A program made the position numbers and the translations under genes. Shown here one piece after another: positions 17,867 through 27,746 of a stretch of 64,000 nt of DNA (within the stretch, counting starts at the first letter, position 1; the number at the start of each line of letters is the position of its first letter). This DNA comes from Streptomyces griseochromogenes (GTDB taxonomy: Bacteria; Actinomycetota; Actinomycetes; Streptomycetales; Streptomycetaceae), in NCBI RefSeq assembly GCF_001542625.1, contig NZ_CP016279.1:3782001-3846000 (forward strand). The letters are read 5' to 3'. The notes under the pieces were generated by a model. The model was not told where the DNA came from. It searched no databases and saw only the letters and a list, made by a program, of their open reading frames with translations.

Positions 17867-19210
17867 TCAGCCGAGCGGCGCCGTCCGCTGCCACGGCCGC
17901 AGCCGCTCCAGCTGCTCCGCCAGCTCCAGGAGGCGCTCCTCCGAGCCCGGGCGCCCCACCAGCTGGACGGCGCAAGGGGCGCCCGAGGGAAGGGCGCCGA
18001 AGGGGACGGCCATCGCGGGCCAGCCGGTCAGATTCCACGGGGGAGTGAGCGGCGAGTAGGCGGTGTTGGCGAGCACGTTGCGCAGCCAGCCCCGCTCGTG
18101 CCAGGGCCCGGCCTTGGGGGAACGCCGCGCCAGCGCCGGGGCCAGCAGCACATCGTGCTCGGCGAAGAATGGCGTCAGGTTCCGGCGCAGCCGCTCGCGG
18201 GCCTTTCCGGTACGAACGCCGTTCACGAAGCGCCGTCCGACGGCCGCGTGGACGCGGGTGCGCCGCGCCAGCCTGCTCGGATCCAGGCCCTGGACGTCCA
18301 CCGAGGTGCCCGCCGTCCAGTGCGCGAGCGAGGTGACGCTCAGCGAGAGAGGGTACGGCGGCTCGGCGCGCCGCACCCGGTGACCGGCACCGGCCAGCAG
18401 CCGGGCGGCCTCGCGCACCGCCGCCGTGTAGGGCTTGCCGACGGTGACGCCGACGAGGGGGCTGCGCAGGGAGACGGCTATGGTCCGGGTGCCGGGTTCC
18501 TCCGGTCGTACGACGTCGGTGTCCGCGAGGACCGAGAACATCCGGCGGGCGTCCTCGACGGTCGTCGCCAAGGGGCCGTTCTCGGACATCCCGAACCAGT
18601 CGCCGTCGCTGATCCCCGCGGGCACGACGCCATGGCCCGGCTTCAGGGTGACCAGACCGCAGTTGGCCGCCGGGATGCGCAGCGAGCCCATGCCGTCGTT
18701 GCCGAGGGCGATCGGCACCATGGCGGCGGCGACCGCGGCCGCGCTGCCGCCCGAGGAGCCGCCCGCGGTGCGGGAGGTGTCCCAGGGGTTGCGGGCGGTG
18801 CCGTGCACGCCCTCCGTGGTGCCGAAGACGCACAGCTCGGGCACGTTGGTCAGCCCGACGACCACCGCCCCCGCCGCCCGCAGCCGGGCCACCGTGACAT
18901 GGTCGCTGTCGGCGGGGGTGTCCGGGGTGGCGGCGGAGCCGACGCGATTGGCCTCGCCACGCACGGCGAGGTTGTCCTTCACGGCCACCGGCACGCCCGC
19001 CAGCGGGAGTTCGGCCAGGTCGGGCCGGGAACCCACCTCGTCCGCCTCGGCGAGCGCGGCCTCGGCGCGGACCGTGCGGAACGCGCCGATCCGGCCGTCG
19101 AGCCGCTCGATCCGCGCGAGGTGCTCCGCCACCACCTCCCGCGGCGTGACCTCCTTCTCGCGTACGGCGGCGGCGATCTCGGCGGCGGTCCGGCCGACCC
19201 AGCTGGTCAC
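17867..19210 (-). CDS. Amidase signature-family hydrolase
   Basis: 447 aa. It carries the Ser-cisSer-Lys triad of the amidase signature family: AVKDN (Lys) near residue 75, GGSSGGSAAAVAA with the serines, and SLRIPAANCG. The start is GTG 19210, with AAGGAG 6 bases upstream; longer in-frame starts exist but lack this. It hydrolyses an amide whose identity is not given by context. It is related to GatA in fold but has no GatB/GatC beside it and carries AHWTAG- and NPWDTS-type variations, so a stand-alone amidase is likelier. It ends 6 bases from the preceding plus-strand gene. Confidence 0.88.
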   Translation of the reverse strand: MTSWVGRTAAEIAAAVREKEVTPREVVAEHLARIERLDGRIGAFRTVRAEAALAEADEVGSRPDLAELPLAGVPVAVKDNLAVRGEANRVGSAATPDTPADSDHVTVARLRAAGAVVVGLTNVPELCVFGTTEGVHGTARNPWDTSRTAGGSSGGSAAAVAAAMVPIALGNDGMGSLRIPAANCGLVTLKPGHGVVPAGISDGDWFGMSENGPLATTVEDARRMFSVLADTDVVRPEEPGTRTIAVSLRSPLVGVTVGKPYTAAVREAARLLAGAGHRVRRAEPPYPLSLSVTSLAHWTAGTSVDVQGLDPSRLARRTRVHAAVGRRFVNGVRTGKARERLRRNLTPFFAEHDVLLAPALARRSPKAGPWHERGWLRNVLANTAYSPLTPPWNLTGWPAMAVPFGALPSGAPCAVQLVGRPGSEERLLELAEQLERLRPWQRTAPLG

Positions 19211-19380
19211 GGGCGCTCCTTGGCTACTCGTCGGTATGAATCGAGGCGCGTAGGGAGAACTGTGCACGGTCGGGCGGGGCACGTCGAGAGGCCGATCACA
19301 GACATGGGATCTGTCATCCGATCTATGGCTCAACTTCCGCCCGATGCGGCCCCGTTGACAGTTCCGCAATCCCCCCACAA

Positions 19381-19398
19381 TCATCAGACGTCCGATGA
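19381..19398. promoter_or_regulatory. 18-base near-palindrome upstream of fucosidase
   Basis: TCATCAGACGTCCGATGA is symmetric except for one mismatched base pair, centred on GACGTC, 23 bases before the fucosidase start. It has operator-like size and position. The regulator is unknown; the GntR or LacI proteins in this window are candidates only by proximity. Confidence 0.4.
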
Positions 19399-19421
19399 AT
19401 CGGAGTGTATGGGAGCCGCTC

Positions 19422-21764
19422 ATGAGCATGTATCCCAGACGTGGAATCCTGGGCGCGGCGGCCGGTGTGACCGCCGCGGCCGCCCTCCCCCTCACCACGG
19501 CCGCACCCGCGCGGGCCGGCGAACGCCAGGCCCCCTGGGCCGCCGTCCCCGACCCCGTACCGGTGCCGCTGGACGCCCTCTACGACAACGACGGCATCGA
19601 CACGGCCTCCGCGCGCGGTGGCGACTTCGACGGATCCGGCTACACGTTCCCGGGCGAGGAACTGCCCGCCGGCCGCGTCGAGGTCGACGGCGTGCCCTTC
19701 CTCTTCCCCGCCTCGACGGCCGGCGCCCGCAACAACGCCGTCGCCCTCGGCCAGCGCCTCGATCTCCCCAAGGGCCGCTATCTGTCGGCCTTCTTCCTCA
19801 CCGCCGCCAGCTACGGCGACGCCTCCGGCCGGGCCACCGTCCACTACGCCGACGGCACGACCAGCACCGCCGGCCTCGGCGGCTCCGACTGGTACGCGAC
19901 GGGCGGCCCGCTGTCGGCGTCGTACCGCTACCGGCCCGACGGCGGCAGGGACGAGCACGGCGTCGGTATCGGTGTCGCGGAGGTCTGGATCGACCCGGGC
20001 CGGGAGGCGGTCGCGCTCACCCTCCCCGTCACGAATCCGGCCCAGGCGAACAAGGCGTCCCTGCACGTGTTCGCCCTCACCCTCCAACCGGCGGCCACCG
20101 GACGGGCGTTGGCCCTGCGCTCCCCGCACTCCACCCCCTCCCTGCTGGAGCCCTCCGGCGCGCAGGGTGTGGAGGCCACCATCGTCAACGCGGGCACGGT
20201 TGCCGTGCTGGCCTCGGACGCCGTGTCGGTGACGGTCGACGTCCCGGGCGCCCGCACGGTCCAGCCCGCGCGCCTCCGCCGGCTCGACCCCGGCGAACAG
20301 GCCCGGGTCCGCATCGGCATCCGCAACCGCCCGGGCACGGCGCCGGGCACCCGCCGGGACGGCACGGTCACGGTGACCGGCCGCGGCGCCCGGGCCGCCA
20401 CGGGCAAGGCCGCGTTGACCCTCGGCACCCCCGACTACGCACCCACCGAGTCCGCACTCTCCGCCCACCAGGCGCCGTACTGGTTCCAGGGCGCCAAGTT
20501 CGGCATCTTCATCCACTGGGGCGTCTACTCGGTGCCCGCCTGGTCACCGGTCGGCAAGCAGTACGCGGAGTGGTACTGGAACCACATGCAGGACCCGGCC
20601 AACGCGGTGTACGCCTACCACCGCAACACCTACGGCGAGGACTTCGCCTACGACGACTTCATCCCCCGCTTCACCGCCGAGCGGTTCGATCCGCGGGCCT
20701 GGGTGGAGCTGTTCCGGGACGCCGGCGCCCAGTACCACGTCCTGACCTCCAAGCACCACGAGGGCTTCGCCCTGTGGGACACCAAGGTCTCGGAGCGCAG
20801 CGCGGTACGGATGGGGCCCGGACGCGACCTGGTCAAGGACCTCTTCGAGGCGTCGCGCCGCTACGCCCCCGAACTCCACCGTGGGCTGTACTTCTCCATG
20901 CCCGAGTGGTTCAACCCCGACAACCCGTGGATGGGTCACGCCCCGCGCAACCCGTACACCCTCCAGCCGGTGCCGTACACCGGCTACACGGCGGGCAAGG
21001 ACTACGTCCACGACTACCAGGCGCCGCAGATGCTGGAACTCGTCCACGGCTACGACCCCGAGATCATCTGGTGCGACATCGGCGGCGCGAACGACAGCCT
21101 CCATGTCCTCGCCGAGTACTTCAACCACGCCAAGAACCGCGCGAAGCCCATCGACGTCACCGTCAACAACCGCTCGGGCATCTCCTTCCACGACTACACG
21201 ACCCCCGAGTACACGACGTACGACAACACGGTGATCGCCAAGTGGGAGTCGAGCCGGGGCCTGGACCCCTTCAGCTACGGCTACAACCAGGCCACCCCGG
21301 ACTCCGCGTACATGACCGCCGAAGAGGTGGTCCACAGTCTGGTCGACATCGTCTCGAAGAACGGCAACTTCCTCCTCGACATCGGCCCGCGCGCCGACGG
21401 CACGATCCCCGAGATCATGCAGACCCGGCTGCGCGAGACGGGGGAGTGGCTGAAGGTCAACGGGGAGGCGGTGTACGACACCACGTACTGGTCGCGGACG
21501 GCCCAGCTCGGCGAGGACCTGCGCTTCACCGTCCGTCCGGACGAAGCCTTCTACATCCACTCCCTCGCCCGGCCCGGTGCGAAGCTGATCGTGGAGGCGC
21601 CGGTGCCCGTACGACCCGGGGACAAGGTGACGATGCTCGGTCACGACCGCCCCCTGACCTGGACCGTGACGGGCGGCTCCCTGGTCGTCGACGTGCCGGA
21701 GGCGGCCCGCGGGGCGGGCCGCTATGTGTGGGTGTTCAAGGTGGAGTGGCAGGTCACGGGGTGA
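19422..21764 (+). CDS. Secreted GH29 alpha-L-fucosidase
   Basis: Retaining exo-alpha-L-fucosidase releasing L-fucose from glycans. ATG 19422 follows GGGAGCC and begins a twin-arginine-like signal (MSMYPRRGILGAAAG ... APARA). The precursor is 780 aa. A beta-rich N-terminal part (to about residue 340) with an NPCBM-associated-like stretch precedes the GH29 barrel, which begins APYWFQGAKFGIFIHWGVYS. It contains LTSKHHEGFALWDTK and EIIWCDIGG, whose Asp (about residue 550) is the expected nucleophile, and NGNFLLDIGPRADG. The L-fucose catabolic operon 15 kb away (35724-43549) can use the product. Confidence 0.93.
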   Translation: MSMYPRRGILGAAAGVTAAAALPLTTAAPARAGERQAPWAAVPDPVPVPLDALYDNDGIDTASARGGDFDGSGYTFPGEELPAGRVEVDGVPFLFPASTAGARNNAVALGQRLDLPKGRYLSAFFLTAASYGDASGRATVHYADGTTSTAGLGGSDWYATGGPLSASYRYRPDGGRDEHGVGIGVAEVWIDPGREAVALTLPVTNPAQANKASLHVFALTLQPAATGRALALRSPHSTPSLLEPSGAQGVEATIVNAGTVAVLASDAVSVTVDVPGARTVQPARLRRLDPGEQARVRIGIRNRPGTAPGTRRDGTVTVTGRGARAATGKAALTLGTPDYAPTESALSAHQAPYWFQGAKFGIFIHWGVYSVPAWSPVGKQYAEWYWNHMQDPANAVYAYHRNTYGEDFAYDDFIPRFTAERFDPRAWVELFRDAGAQYHVLTSKHHEGFALWDTKVSERSAVRMGPGRDLVKDLFEASRRYAPELHRGLYFSMPEWFNPDNPWMGHAPRNPYTLQPVPYTGYTAGKDYVHDYQAPQMLELVHGYDPEIIWCDIGGANDSLHVLAEYFNHAKNRAKPIDVTVNNRSGISFHDYTTPEYTTYDNTVIAKWESSRGLDPFSYGYNQATPDSAYMTAEEVVHSLVDIVSKNGNFLLDIGPRADGTIPEIMQTRLRETGEWLKVNGEAVYDTTYWSRTAQLGEDLRFTVRPDEAFYIHSLARPGAKLIVEAPVPVRPGDKVTMLGHDRPLTWTVTGGSLVVDVPEAARGAGRYVWVFKVEWQVTG

Positions 21765-22047
21765 CCTGACCTTGACCAGGACCGAGGCGCTTCCGGCGAT
21801 GACATGCCCCGGGGGATCTCCTGCTGCGGGGACTCGAAGGGAGGCACTCAGGCGGACGAGCAGGACGCGCGGCCGGCGCCGGAGTTCATCCGGCCCGACC
21901 GGTTCCCGACCCTCGACATGAAGCCCGCCGGGGACGCCGCGCCCCGGCGGTGCCGGCCGGCGAGGCCGCCCTCGCGACCGTCGTCCACCGGCACCGCCAC
22001 CGGCTCACCGAGCACGAGCACCGGCTGCCGATCGCCCCTGAGCCCTC
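21765..22047. other. Gap without supportable gene
   Basis: 283 bases between convergent genes. Short open frames exist but show no ribosome binding site or recognisable protein. No clean terminator hairpin was found either. Confidence 0.4.
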
Positions 22048-23106
22048 TCACCAGTACATGAGCGCGATCGAACCGCTGCCCCAGGTGGAGTACAGGCGGG
22101 CCCTGGCCACGTAGTGGTGGTCCTTGACGAGTCTGGTCTCAAGGCGTCCGTTGCGGTCCTGCCCGCTGTCGTCGTCGGCGGTGACGTACCGCAGACCGCC
22201 GGGGGTGTCCTCGAACAGCGCCAGGACGACGTCGCTGTCGCCGAACGTGCCGATCTGGTAGCTCCGGGTATCCGACGGAACGATCTCGAAGTCGGCCTGT
22301 TCCCCGGTGGCGAGCCGCAGCGGTGCCGACTGGAACGGCTCGAGCCTGGACGGCTGGGCGTGCAGGCTCGGGTACCACTGCAGGACGCGCTCCTTGTCCG
22401 TGGCGGACAGGCCCAGCGACGGCGGGATGCCACCGCGGTAGCGTTCCGGACGCACGATGAGTCCGGGCCCGAAGCTGTATTCCATGATGGAGTCGGGGTC
22501 CCAGGTGGAGCCCGTCACCTCGTCCTGCGACAGCTTGCGCAGGATGTTGTTGAACGTGACCTCATGGGGCCAGTTGTTCGGCGGTCCGCCGAGATCCTCG
22601 TAGACCTTGTCCGTGTCCCACACGATGCCGGCGAACGGGTTCTGGTGCTCGTGGGCGAAGCCGATCGCGTGCCCGGTCTCGTGCAGCGCGGTGGCCTTGC
22701 CGTACCGGGTGGTCAGGTCCCAGCCGAAGGTCATGGTCGGCTCGCTGGTCCCGATGTGCAGATTGTCCGTGCCGACGTACGACGCGGAGCCCTCGTGCTC
22801 CTGGAAGACGACGCGGATCTCGGAGTCGCCGGGATCGGTCACCTCCTGGAACTCCAGCCCGATGCCGAGGTCCTTCCACGACTGGAAGGCGTGCCGGACC
22901 TCGTCCAGCTGCTCCGGGCCTCCGATGTCACCGCCCTGGTCGAGGAAGGCGTAGTGCAGGACCGTGCCGTTGATCCACTTGGCGTGGACCAGCAGTATGG
23001 CCCTTGCCCGGGCTGGGCTGAGGTCGGGGCGCAACACGGGCTTGGTCTGCGGTGGTTGGGCGCAGTAGCGGGGCATCGTGGTCCCATTGTCGGCCGGCGC
23101 GTTCAT
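22048..23106 (-). CDS. Astacin-like zinc metalloprotease
   Basis: 352 aa. It contains the extended zinc motif HETGHAIGFAHEHQNP (HExxHxxGxxHE) of the M12A astacin group, and the downstream SIMEYSFG matches the Met-turn region. After the catalytic domain a C-terminal beta domain (from about residue 265: SAPLRLATGEQADFEIV ... SGSIALMYW) resembles pre-peptidase-type domains. ATG 23106 has GAAGGAGA 5 bases upstream. No classical signal peptide is visible at this start, which is odd for such proteases. It lies downstream of the LacI gene on the same strand, 243 bases away. Releasing glycopeptides for the neighbouring glycosidases is a speculative role. Confidence 0.85.
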   Translation of the reverse strand: MNAPADNGTTMPRYCAQPPQTKPVLRPDLSPARARAILLVHAKWINGTVLHYAFLDQGGDIGGPEQLDEVRHAFQSWKDLGIGLEFQEVTDPGDSEIRVVFQEHEGSASYVGTDNLHIGTSEPTMTFGWDLTTRYGKATALHETGHAIGFAHEHQNPFAGIVWDTDKVYEDLGGPPNNWPHEVTFNNILRKLSQDEVTGSTWDPDSIMEYSFGPGLIVRPERYRGGIPPSLGLSATDKERVLQWYPSLHAQPSRLEPFQSAPLRLATGEQADFEIVPSDTRSYQIGTFGDSDVVLALFEDTPGGLRYVTADDDSGQDRNGRLETRLVKDHHYVARARLYSTWGSGSIALMYW

Positions 23107-23349
23107 GGCGGGTCTCCTTCGGGTGCGCGTCTCCCACCGCGAGGGCGAGCGCGTCCCCAGCCGTCGGCCGGCGGTCGGGCGGAGAAGGAGGTCGGCAGCA
23201 TGCAACTGATCGCCACCACGGTGTTACGGCTCTCGGTGAAATTGCCCGATCCGATGTCTCCAGCATCTTTCCGGGCGATCGGTTCCGCAAGTTTTGGATG
23301 GTTAAGAACCATAGAAAACAAGGCGGTTGAACGATGAAGCACCGCCTTC

Positions 23350-24399
23350 TCAGGACGGCCGCGCGGTCCCCGTGCTGCCCCGCCCCGTCAGCCGCGGCAC
23401 CGGCACCCCCACCGCACGTGCCGCGTCCCCGTCCAGCAGCGCCAGCAGCTCCCGCGCCGCCGTCCTGCCGAACTCGGAGCTGTCGCGGGAGAGCGCGGAC
23501 AGCCGCGGTGTGACCATGCGGCACAGGGCCGAGTCCTCCCAGGAGACCAGCGAGACGTCCCGCGGGACACGGAAACCGAGTTCCGCCGCGGCGGCGAGGC
23601 CGGCGACGGCCATCACGTCGTTGTCGTAGATCAGCGCGGTCGGGGCCGGGGAGCCGCCGAGCACCCGGCGGGTGACGGCTGCTCCCTGCGTGTCGGAGTA
23701 GTCGGTGGTCACCGAGCTGACCTCGGTCAGACCGCGGCGTTCCGCCTCCGCGCGCAAGGTGGCGATACGGCGCTCGGTGTGCGCGAGGCCCGGCAGCCCC
23801 GCGATGTGTACGATCCGGCGATGGCCGAGGGCCGCCAACTCGTCCACCACGGACGCCATCGCGCCCGCGTCGTCCGCCCAGACCGTGGACAGACCGGCGT
23901 GGCGCACATCGGGTGCGCCGCCGATGACCACGGCGGGCAGGCCCAGTTCGTCCAGCAGACCGGGGCGCGGGTCCTCGGCGCGCGGGTCGACCACCAGCAC
24001 TCCGTCCACCCGGTGCTCCGCCCACCAGCGGCGGTAGACCGCGCACTCCTCGTCCACGTCCTCGGCCACCTGGAAGAGAAGGCCCAGATGGCGCTCGGCG
24101 AGCACTTCCTGGATACCGGAGACCAGTTGCAGGAAGAAGGAGTCGACACCCAGGGTGTGCGCGGGGCGGGCCAGGACGAAGCCGACCGTGGCCGCGCCCT
24201 CGCCGGAGAGCGCGCGGGCCGCCGTACTGGGGCGCCAGCCCAGCTGCTCGGCGACCCGGCGCACCCGGGCGCGGGTGCTCTCGGAGACACCGGGACGGCC
24301 GTTGAGGGCGAAGGAGACTGCACTCTCGGAGACTCCGGCGCGCCGGGCGATGTCCTTCATCGTGGGCCGGCGTGCGGGGGACCGTCTGGTCGGCGGCAC
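23350..24399 (-). CDS. LacI-family transcriptional regulator of N-glycan locus
   Basis: 349 aa repressor. The helix-turn-helix MKDIARRAGVSESAVSFALNGRPGVSESTRARV lies near residues 14-46, with the hinge-helix pattern ARALSG, then a periplasmic-binding-type effector domain (GFVLARPAHTLGVDSFF, VIGGAPD, TALIYDNDVMAVAGLAAAAELG). The start is GTG 24399 after GGGGAGAAGC. It is divergent from the ABC importer operon, with two matching operators in the gap at 24423-24468. It likely represses that operon until an N-glycan-derived oligosaccharide binds; the exact inducer is unknown. Confidence 0.92.
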   Translation of the reverse strand: MPPTRRSPARRPTMKDIARRAGVSESAVSFALNGRPGVSESTRARVRRVAEQLGWRPSTAARALSGEGAATVGFVLARPAHTLGVDSFFLQLVSGIQEVLAERHLGLLFQVAEDVDEECAVYRRWWAEHRVDGVLVVDPRAEDPRPGLLDELGLPAVVIGGAPDVRHAGLSTVWADDAGAMASVVDELAALGHRRIVHIAGLPGLAHTERRIATLRAEAERRGLTEVSSVTTDYSDTQGAAVTRRVLGGSPAPTALIYDNDVMAVAGLAAAAELGFRVPRDVSLVSWEDSALCRMVTPRLSALSRDSSEFGRTAARELLALLDGDAARAVGVPVPRLTGRGSTGTARPS

Positions 24400-24422
24400 G
24401 CTTCTCCCCCTTCCGGGCGATG

Positions 24423-24440
24423 TTCGCTAATGCGCTTGAG
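24423..24440. promoter_or_regulatory. LacI-type operator O1
   Basis: TTCGCTAATGCGCTTGAG, an imperfect palindrome around GCGC. It matches, in opposite orientation, the operator at 24451-24468 at 16 of 18 positions. It lies 24 bases before the LacI start and is probably an autoregulatory site. Confidence 0.75.
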
Positions 24441-24450
24441 TGTCAAGACT

Positions 24451-24468
24451 CTAAAGCGCTTTAGCGAA
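24451..24468. promoter_or_regulatory. LacI-type operator O2
   Basis: CTAAAGCGCTTTAGCGAA contains the perfect 14-base palindrome CTAAAGCGCTTTAG (24451-24464), a classic LacI-family operator with central CG. It lies 152 bases before the importer operon and 10 bases from the companion site, so one regulator can control both directions. Confidence 0.85.
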
Positions 24469-24619
24469 CTACCGCAAGATCTTGGCCAATCCGCACCGAC
24501 CTGCACTGATGAACGGCCGATTTCTTTAGCTCGGACGAATGCATTGACTTTTCCGGAACGGCGCGTGCAAGGTCTCTGGCACCGCCAACAGCCCCACACA
24601 GCAAGGGAGTCGTGTCACC

Positions 24620-25909
24620 GTGTCCATGCCTCGCAGAGCCCTCGCCGCCGCTGCCGTCGCCCTCGTCCTGCCGCTGAGCGCCTGCGGCTCGGGCGGTGAC
24701 GACAGCGGCCCGACCGACGCCTCGGGCAAGATCGAGGGCGACATCACCTTCCAGACCTGGAACCTGCGCGCGAACTTCAAGCCGTACTTCGAGGGCCTGG
24801 TCGCGGACTTCGAGAAGAAGTACCCCGGTACCCGGGTGAAGTGGATCGACCAGCCCGCCGAGGGCTACCCCGACAAGATCAGCGCGGACGCGGCCGGCGG
24901 CACCCTGCCCGACGTCGTCAACGTCTCCCCGGACCTGGTCGCCCCGCTCGCCAAGGCGGGCATGGCCCTCGATCTCGACAAGGCCGCGGGCAAGTACAAG
25001 TCCGAGTACCTGTCCGGCGCCTGGGCCAGCCACCAGGTGCCCGGCATGAGCGGGACGTACGCGTTCCCGTGGTACCTGAACACCGGGCCGCTCTTCTACA
25101 ACAAGTCCCTGTTCACGAGGGCCGGACTCGACCCGAGCTCCCCGCCGAAGACCTATGGCGACCTCTTCGCCGACGCCTTGCGGATGGCGAAGAAGAGCGA
25201 CGGCAAAGTCGCCACGCTCGCCAACGTGCCCACCATCGAGGACTTCGGGCGTTACGGCGTCCAGCTGATGAACAAGGAGGGGACCGGGTTCGCCTTCAAT
25301 GACGCCAAGGGGATCGAACTGCTCACCGAGTACAAGCAGCTGTACGACGCGAAGGCGCTCGATCCGCAGGCGCTGACCGCGACTCCGGAGTCCTCCGGGA
25401 GGAAATTCCTCACCGAGGCCGTCGCCATGAACCCCGGCAGCGCCCTGGACCTCGGCAATTTCAAGAAGCAGGCACCCGACCTGTACAAGAACATCGGGAT
25501 CACCGACCAGATCACCAGTACCGGGCACGTCAACATGTACGTGATGGGCGTGATGGTCAACTCCCGCACCGCACACACCCCGGCCGCGGTCGCCTTCGCG
25601 CACTTCGTCACCGACGCCCACAACCAGATGTCCTTCGCCAAGAAGGTCGCCATCTTCCCGAGCACCGCGGGCTCCCTCGACGACCCGTACTTCACCAAGG
25701 AGGACGGCACCGACGAGACCAGGGTGCGCATCGCGGCCGCCAAGTCCCTGAAGAACGCCGTCAATTACACACCGGTGCTGTTCAGCGACCAGATGAAGAC
25801 CGCACTGCGCAACGAGGTCGCCAAGGCCCTCCAGGGCAAGCAGAGCCCCAAGGCGGCCCTCGACAACGCTGTCAAGGCCTGCGACCAGCTCCTGAAGCAG
25901 CAGGGCTGA
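24620..25909 (+). CDS. Extracellular sugar-binding lipoprotein of ABC importer
   Basis: 429 aa. Solute-binding protein of the carbohydrate uptake (CUT1-like) ABC class. The signal peptide ends with the lipobox LSAC, so the mature protein is lipid-anchored. The body follows the family pattern: ITFQTWNL, FEKKYPGTRVKWIDQPAEGYPDKI, GTLPDVVNVSPDL, FPWYLNTGPLFYNKSLF. GTG 24620 is used, and an in-frame ATG at 24626 is also possible. It is the first gene of the operon behind the LacI operators. Because a GH85 endoglycosidase and mannosidases follow, the ligand is probably an N-glycan-derived oligosaccharide. No ATP-binding subunit is encoded here; such importers usually share MsiK, encoded elsewhere. 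Confidence 0.93.
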   Translation: MSMPRRALAAAAVALVLPLSACGSGGDDSGPTDASGKIEGDITFQTWNLRANFKPYFEGLVADFEKKYPGTRVKWIDQPAEGYPDKISADAAGGTLPDVVNVSPDLVAPLAKAGMALDLDKAAGKYKSEYLSGAWASHQVPGMSGTYAFPWYLNTGPLFYNKSLFTRAGLDPSSPPKTYGDLFADALRMAKKSDGKVATLANVPTIEDFGRYGVQLMNKEGTGFAFNDAKGIELLTEYKQLYDAKALDPQALTATPESSGRKFLTEAVAMNPGSALDLGNFKKQAPDLYKNIGITDQITSTGHVNMYVMGVMVNSRTAHTPAAVAFAHFVTDAHNQMSFAKKVAIFPSTAGSLDDPYFTKEDGTDETRVRIAAAKSLKNAVNYTPVLFSDQMKTALRNEVAKALQGKQSPKAALDNAVKACDQLLKQQG

Positions 25910-25914
25910 CGCGG

Positions 25915-26798
25915 ATGGCCGGCGTGTCGCGCGTGCGGCGCCAACTGCCCACCAGCCCCTGGCTGTTCGCCGCGCCCGGGCTGCTGATCACCGGCGCCTT
26001 CGTGCTCTACCCCTTCGTGTCGACCGTGGTGAACTCCTTCACCGACCGCCGCACCCTGATCCCCGGCCACTTCGTCGGCCTCGCCAACTTCCGCGAGCTG
26101 CTCCACGACGACATGTTCTGGACCGGTCTGCGCAACAGCACCCTGTACATCGTCGGGGTCGTACCGGCCCTGGTGATCCTGCCGCTGCTGCTCGCACTGC
26201 TGGTGCAGAAGAACATCCCCGGCATCACCTTCTTCCGGTCCGCCTTCTACACCCCGGTCGTCGCCTCCGTCGTGGTCGTCGGGCTGATCTGGGTGTGGCT
26301 GCTGGACGAACGCGGCCTGGTCAACTCGCTGCTTCGAACGGTGGGGATCGGACGGGTCGGGTTCCTCAGCGACCAGTGGCTGCTCCTGCTGAGCGCCATG
26401 GCCGTGACGGTGTGGAAGGGCCTCGGCTACTACATGATCATCTACTTGGCCGCGCTGGCGAACGTGCCGCGCGAGCTGCACGAGGCCGCCGCCGTGGACG
26501 GCGCGGGCCCGGTCCGCCGCTTCCTCACGGTCACGGTGCCCGCCGTGCGTTCCACCATGGTGCTGGTCGCCGCGCTCTCCTCGGTCGCCGCCTTCAAGGT
26601 GTTCTCCGAGGTGTACCTGATGGCGGGCCCGAGCGGCGGCCCGGCCGGCGAGGACACCACCCTCGTCATGCTGGTCCAGCGCACCGGCACCGGCCTGACC
26701 GGCCGCGTCGGCTACGCCTCGGCCCTCTCCGTCGTCGTGTTCGTCGTCACCGTCGCGCTGATGCTGCTCGTCCTGCGCGCCGACCGGAGGGAGGAGCC

Positions 26799-26802
<4 letters not shown>
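25915..26802 (+). CDS. Sugar ABC transporter permease 1
   Basis: 295 aa integral membrane permease of the MalF/UgpA type with six predicted helices. The EAA loop reads ELHEAAAVDGAGPVRRFLTVTVPAVR, which contacts the ATPase. It begins 5 bases after the binding-protein stop and overlaps the next permease gene by ATGA, so the pair is translated together. Confidence 0.94.
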
Positions 26803-27710
<908 letters not shown>

Positions 27711-27746
27711 CCCCCGTACTCCGCCCGCAAGGAGCAAGGACACCGC

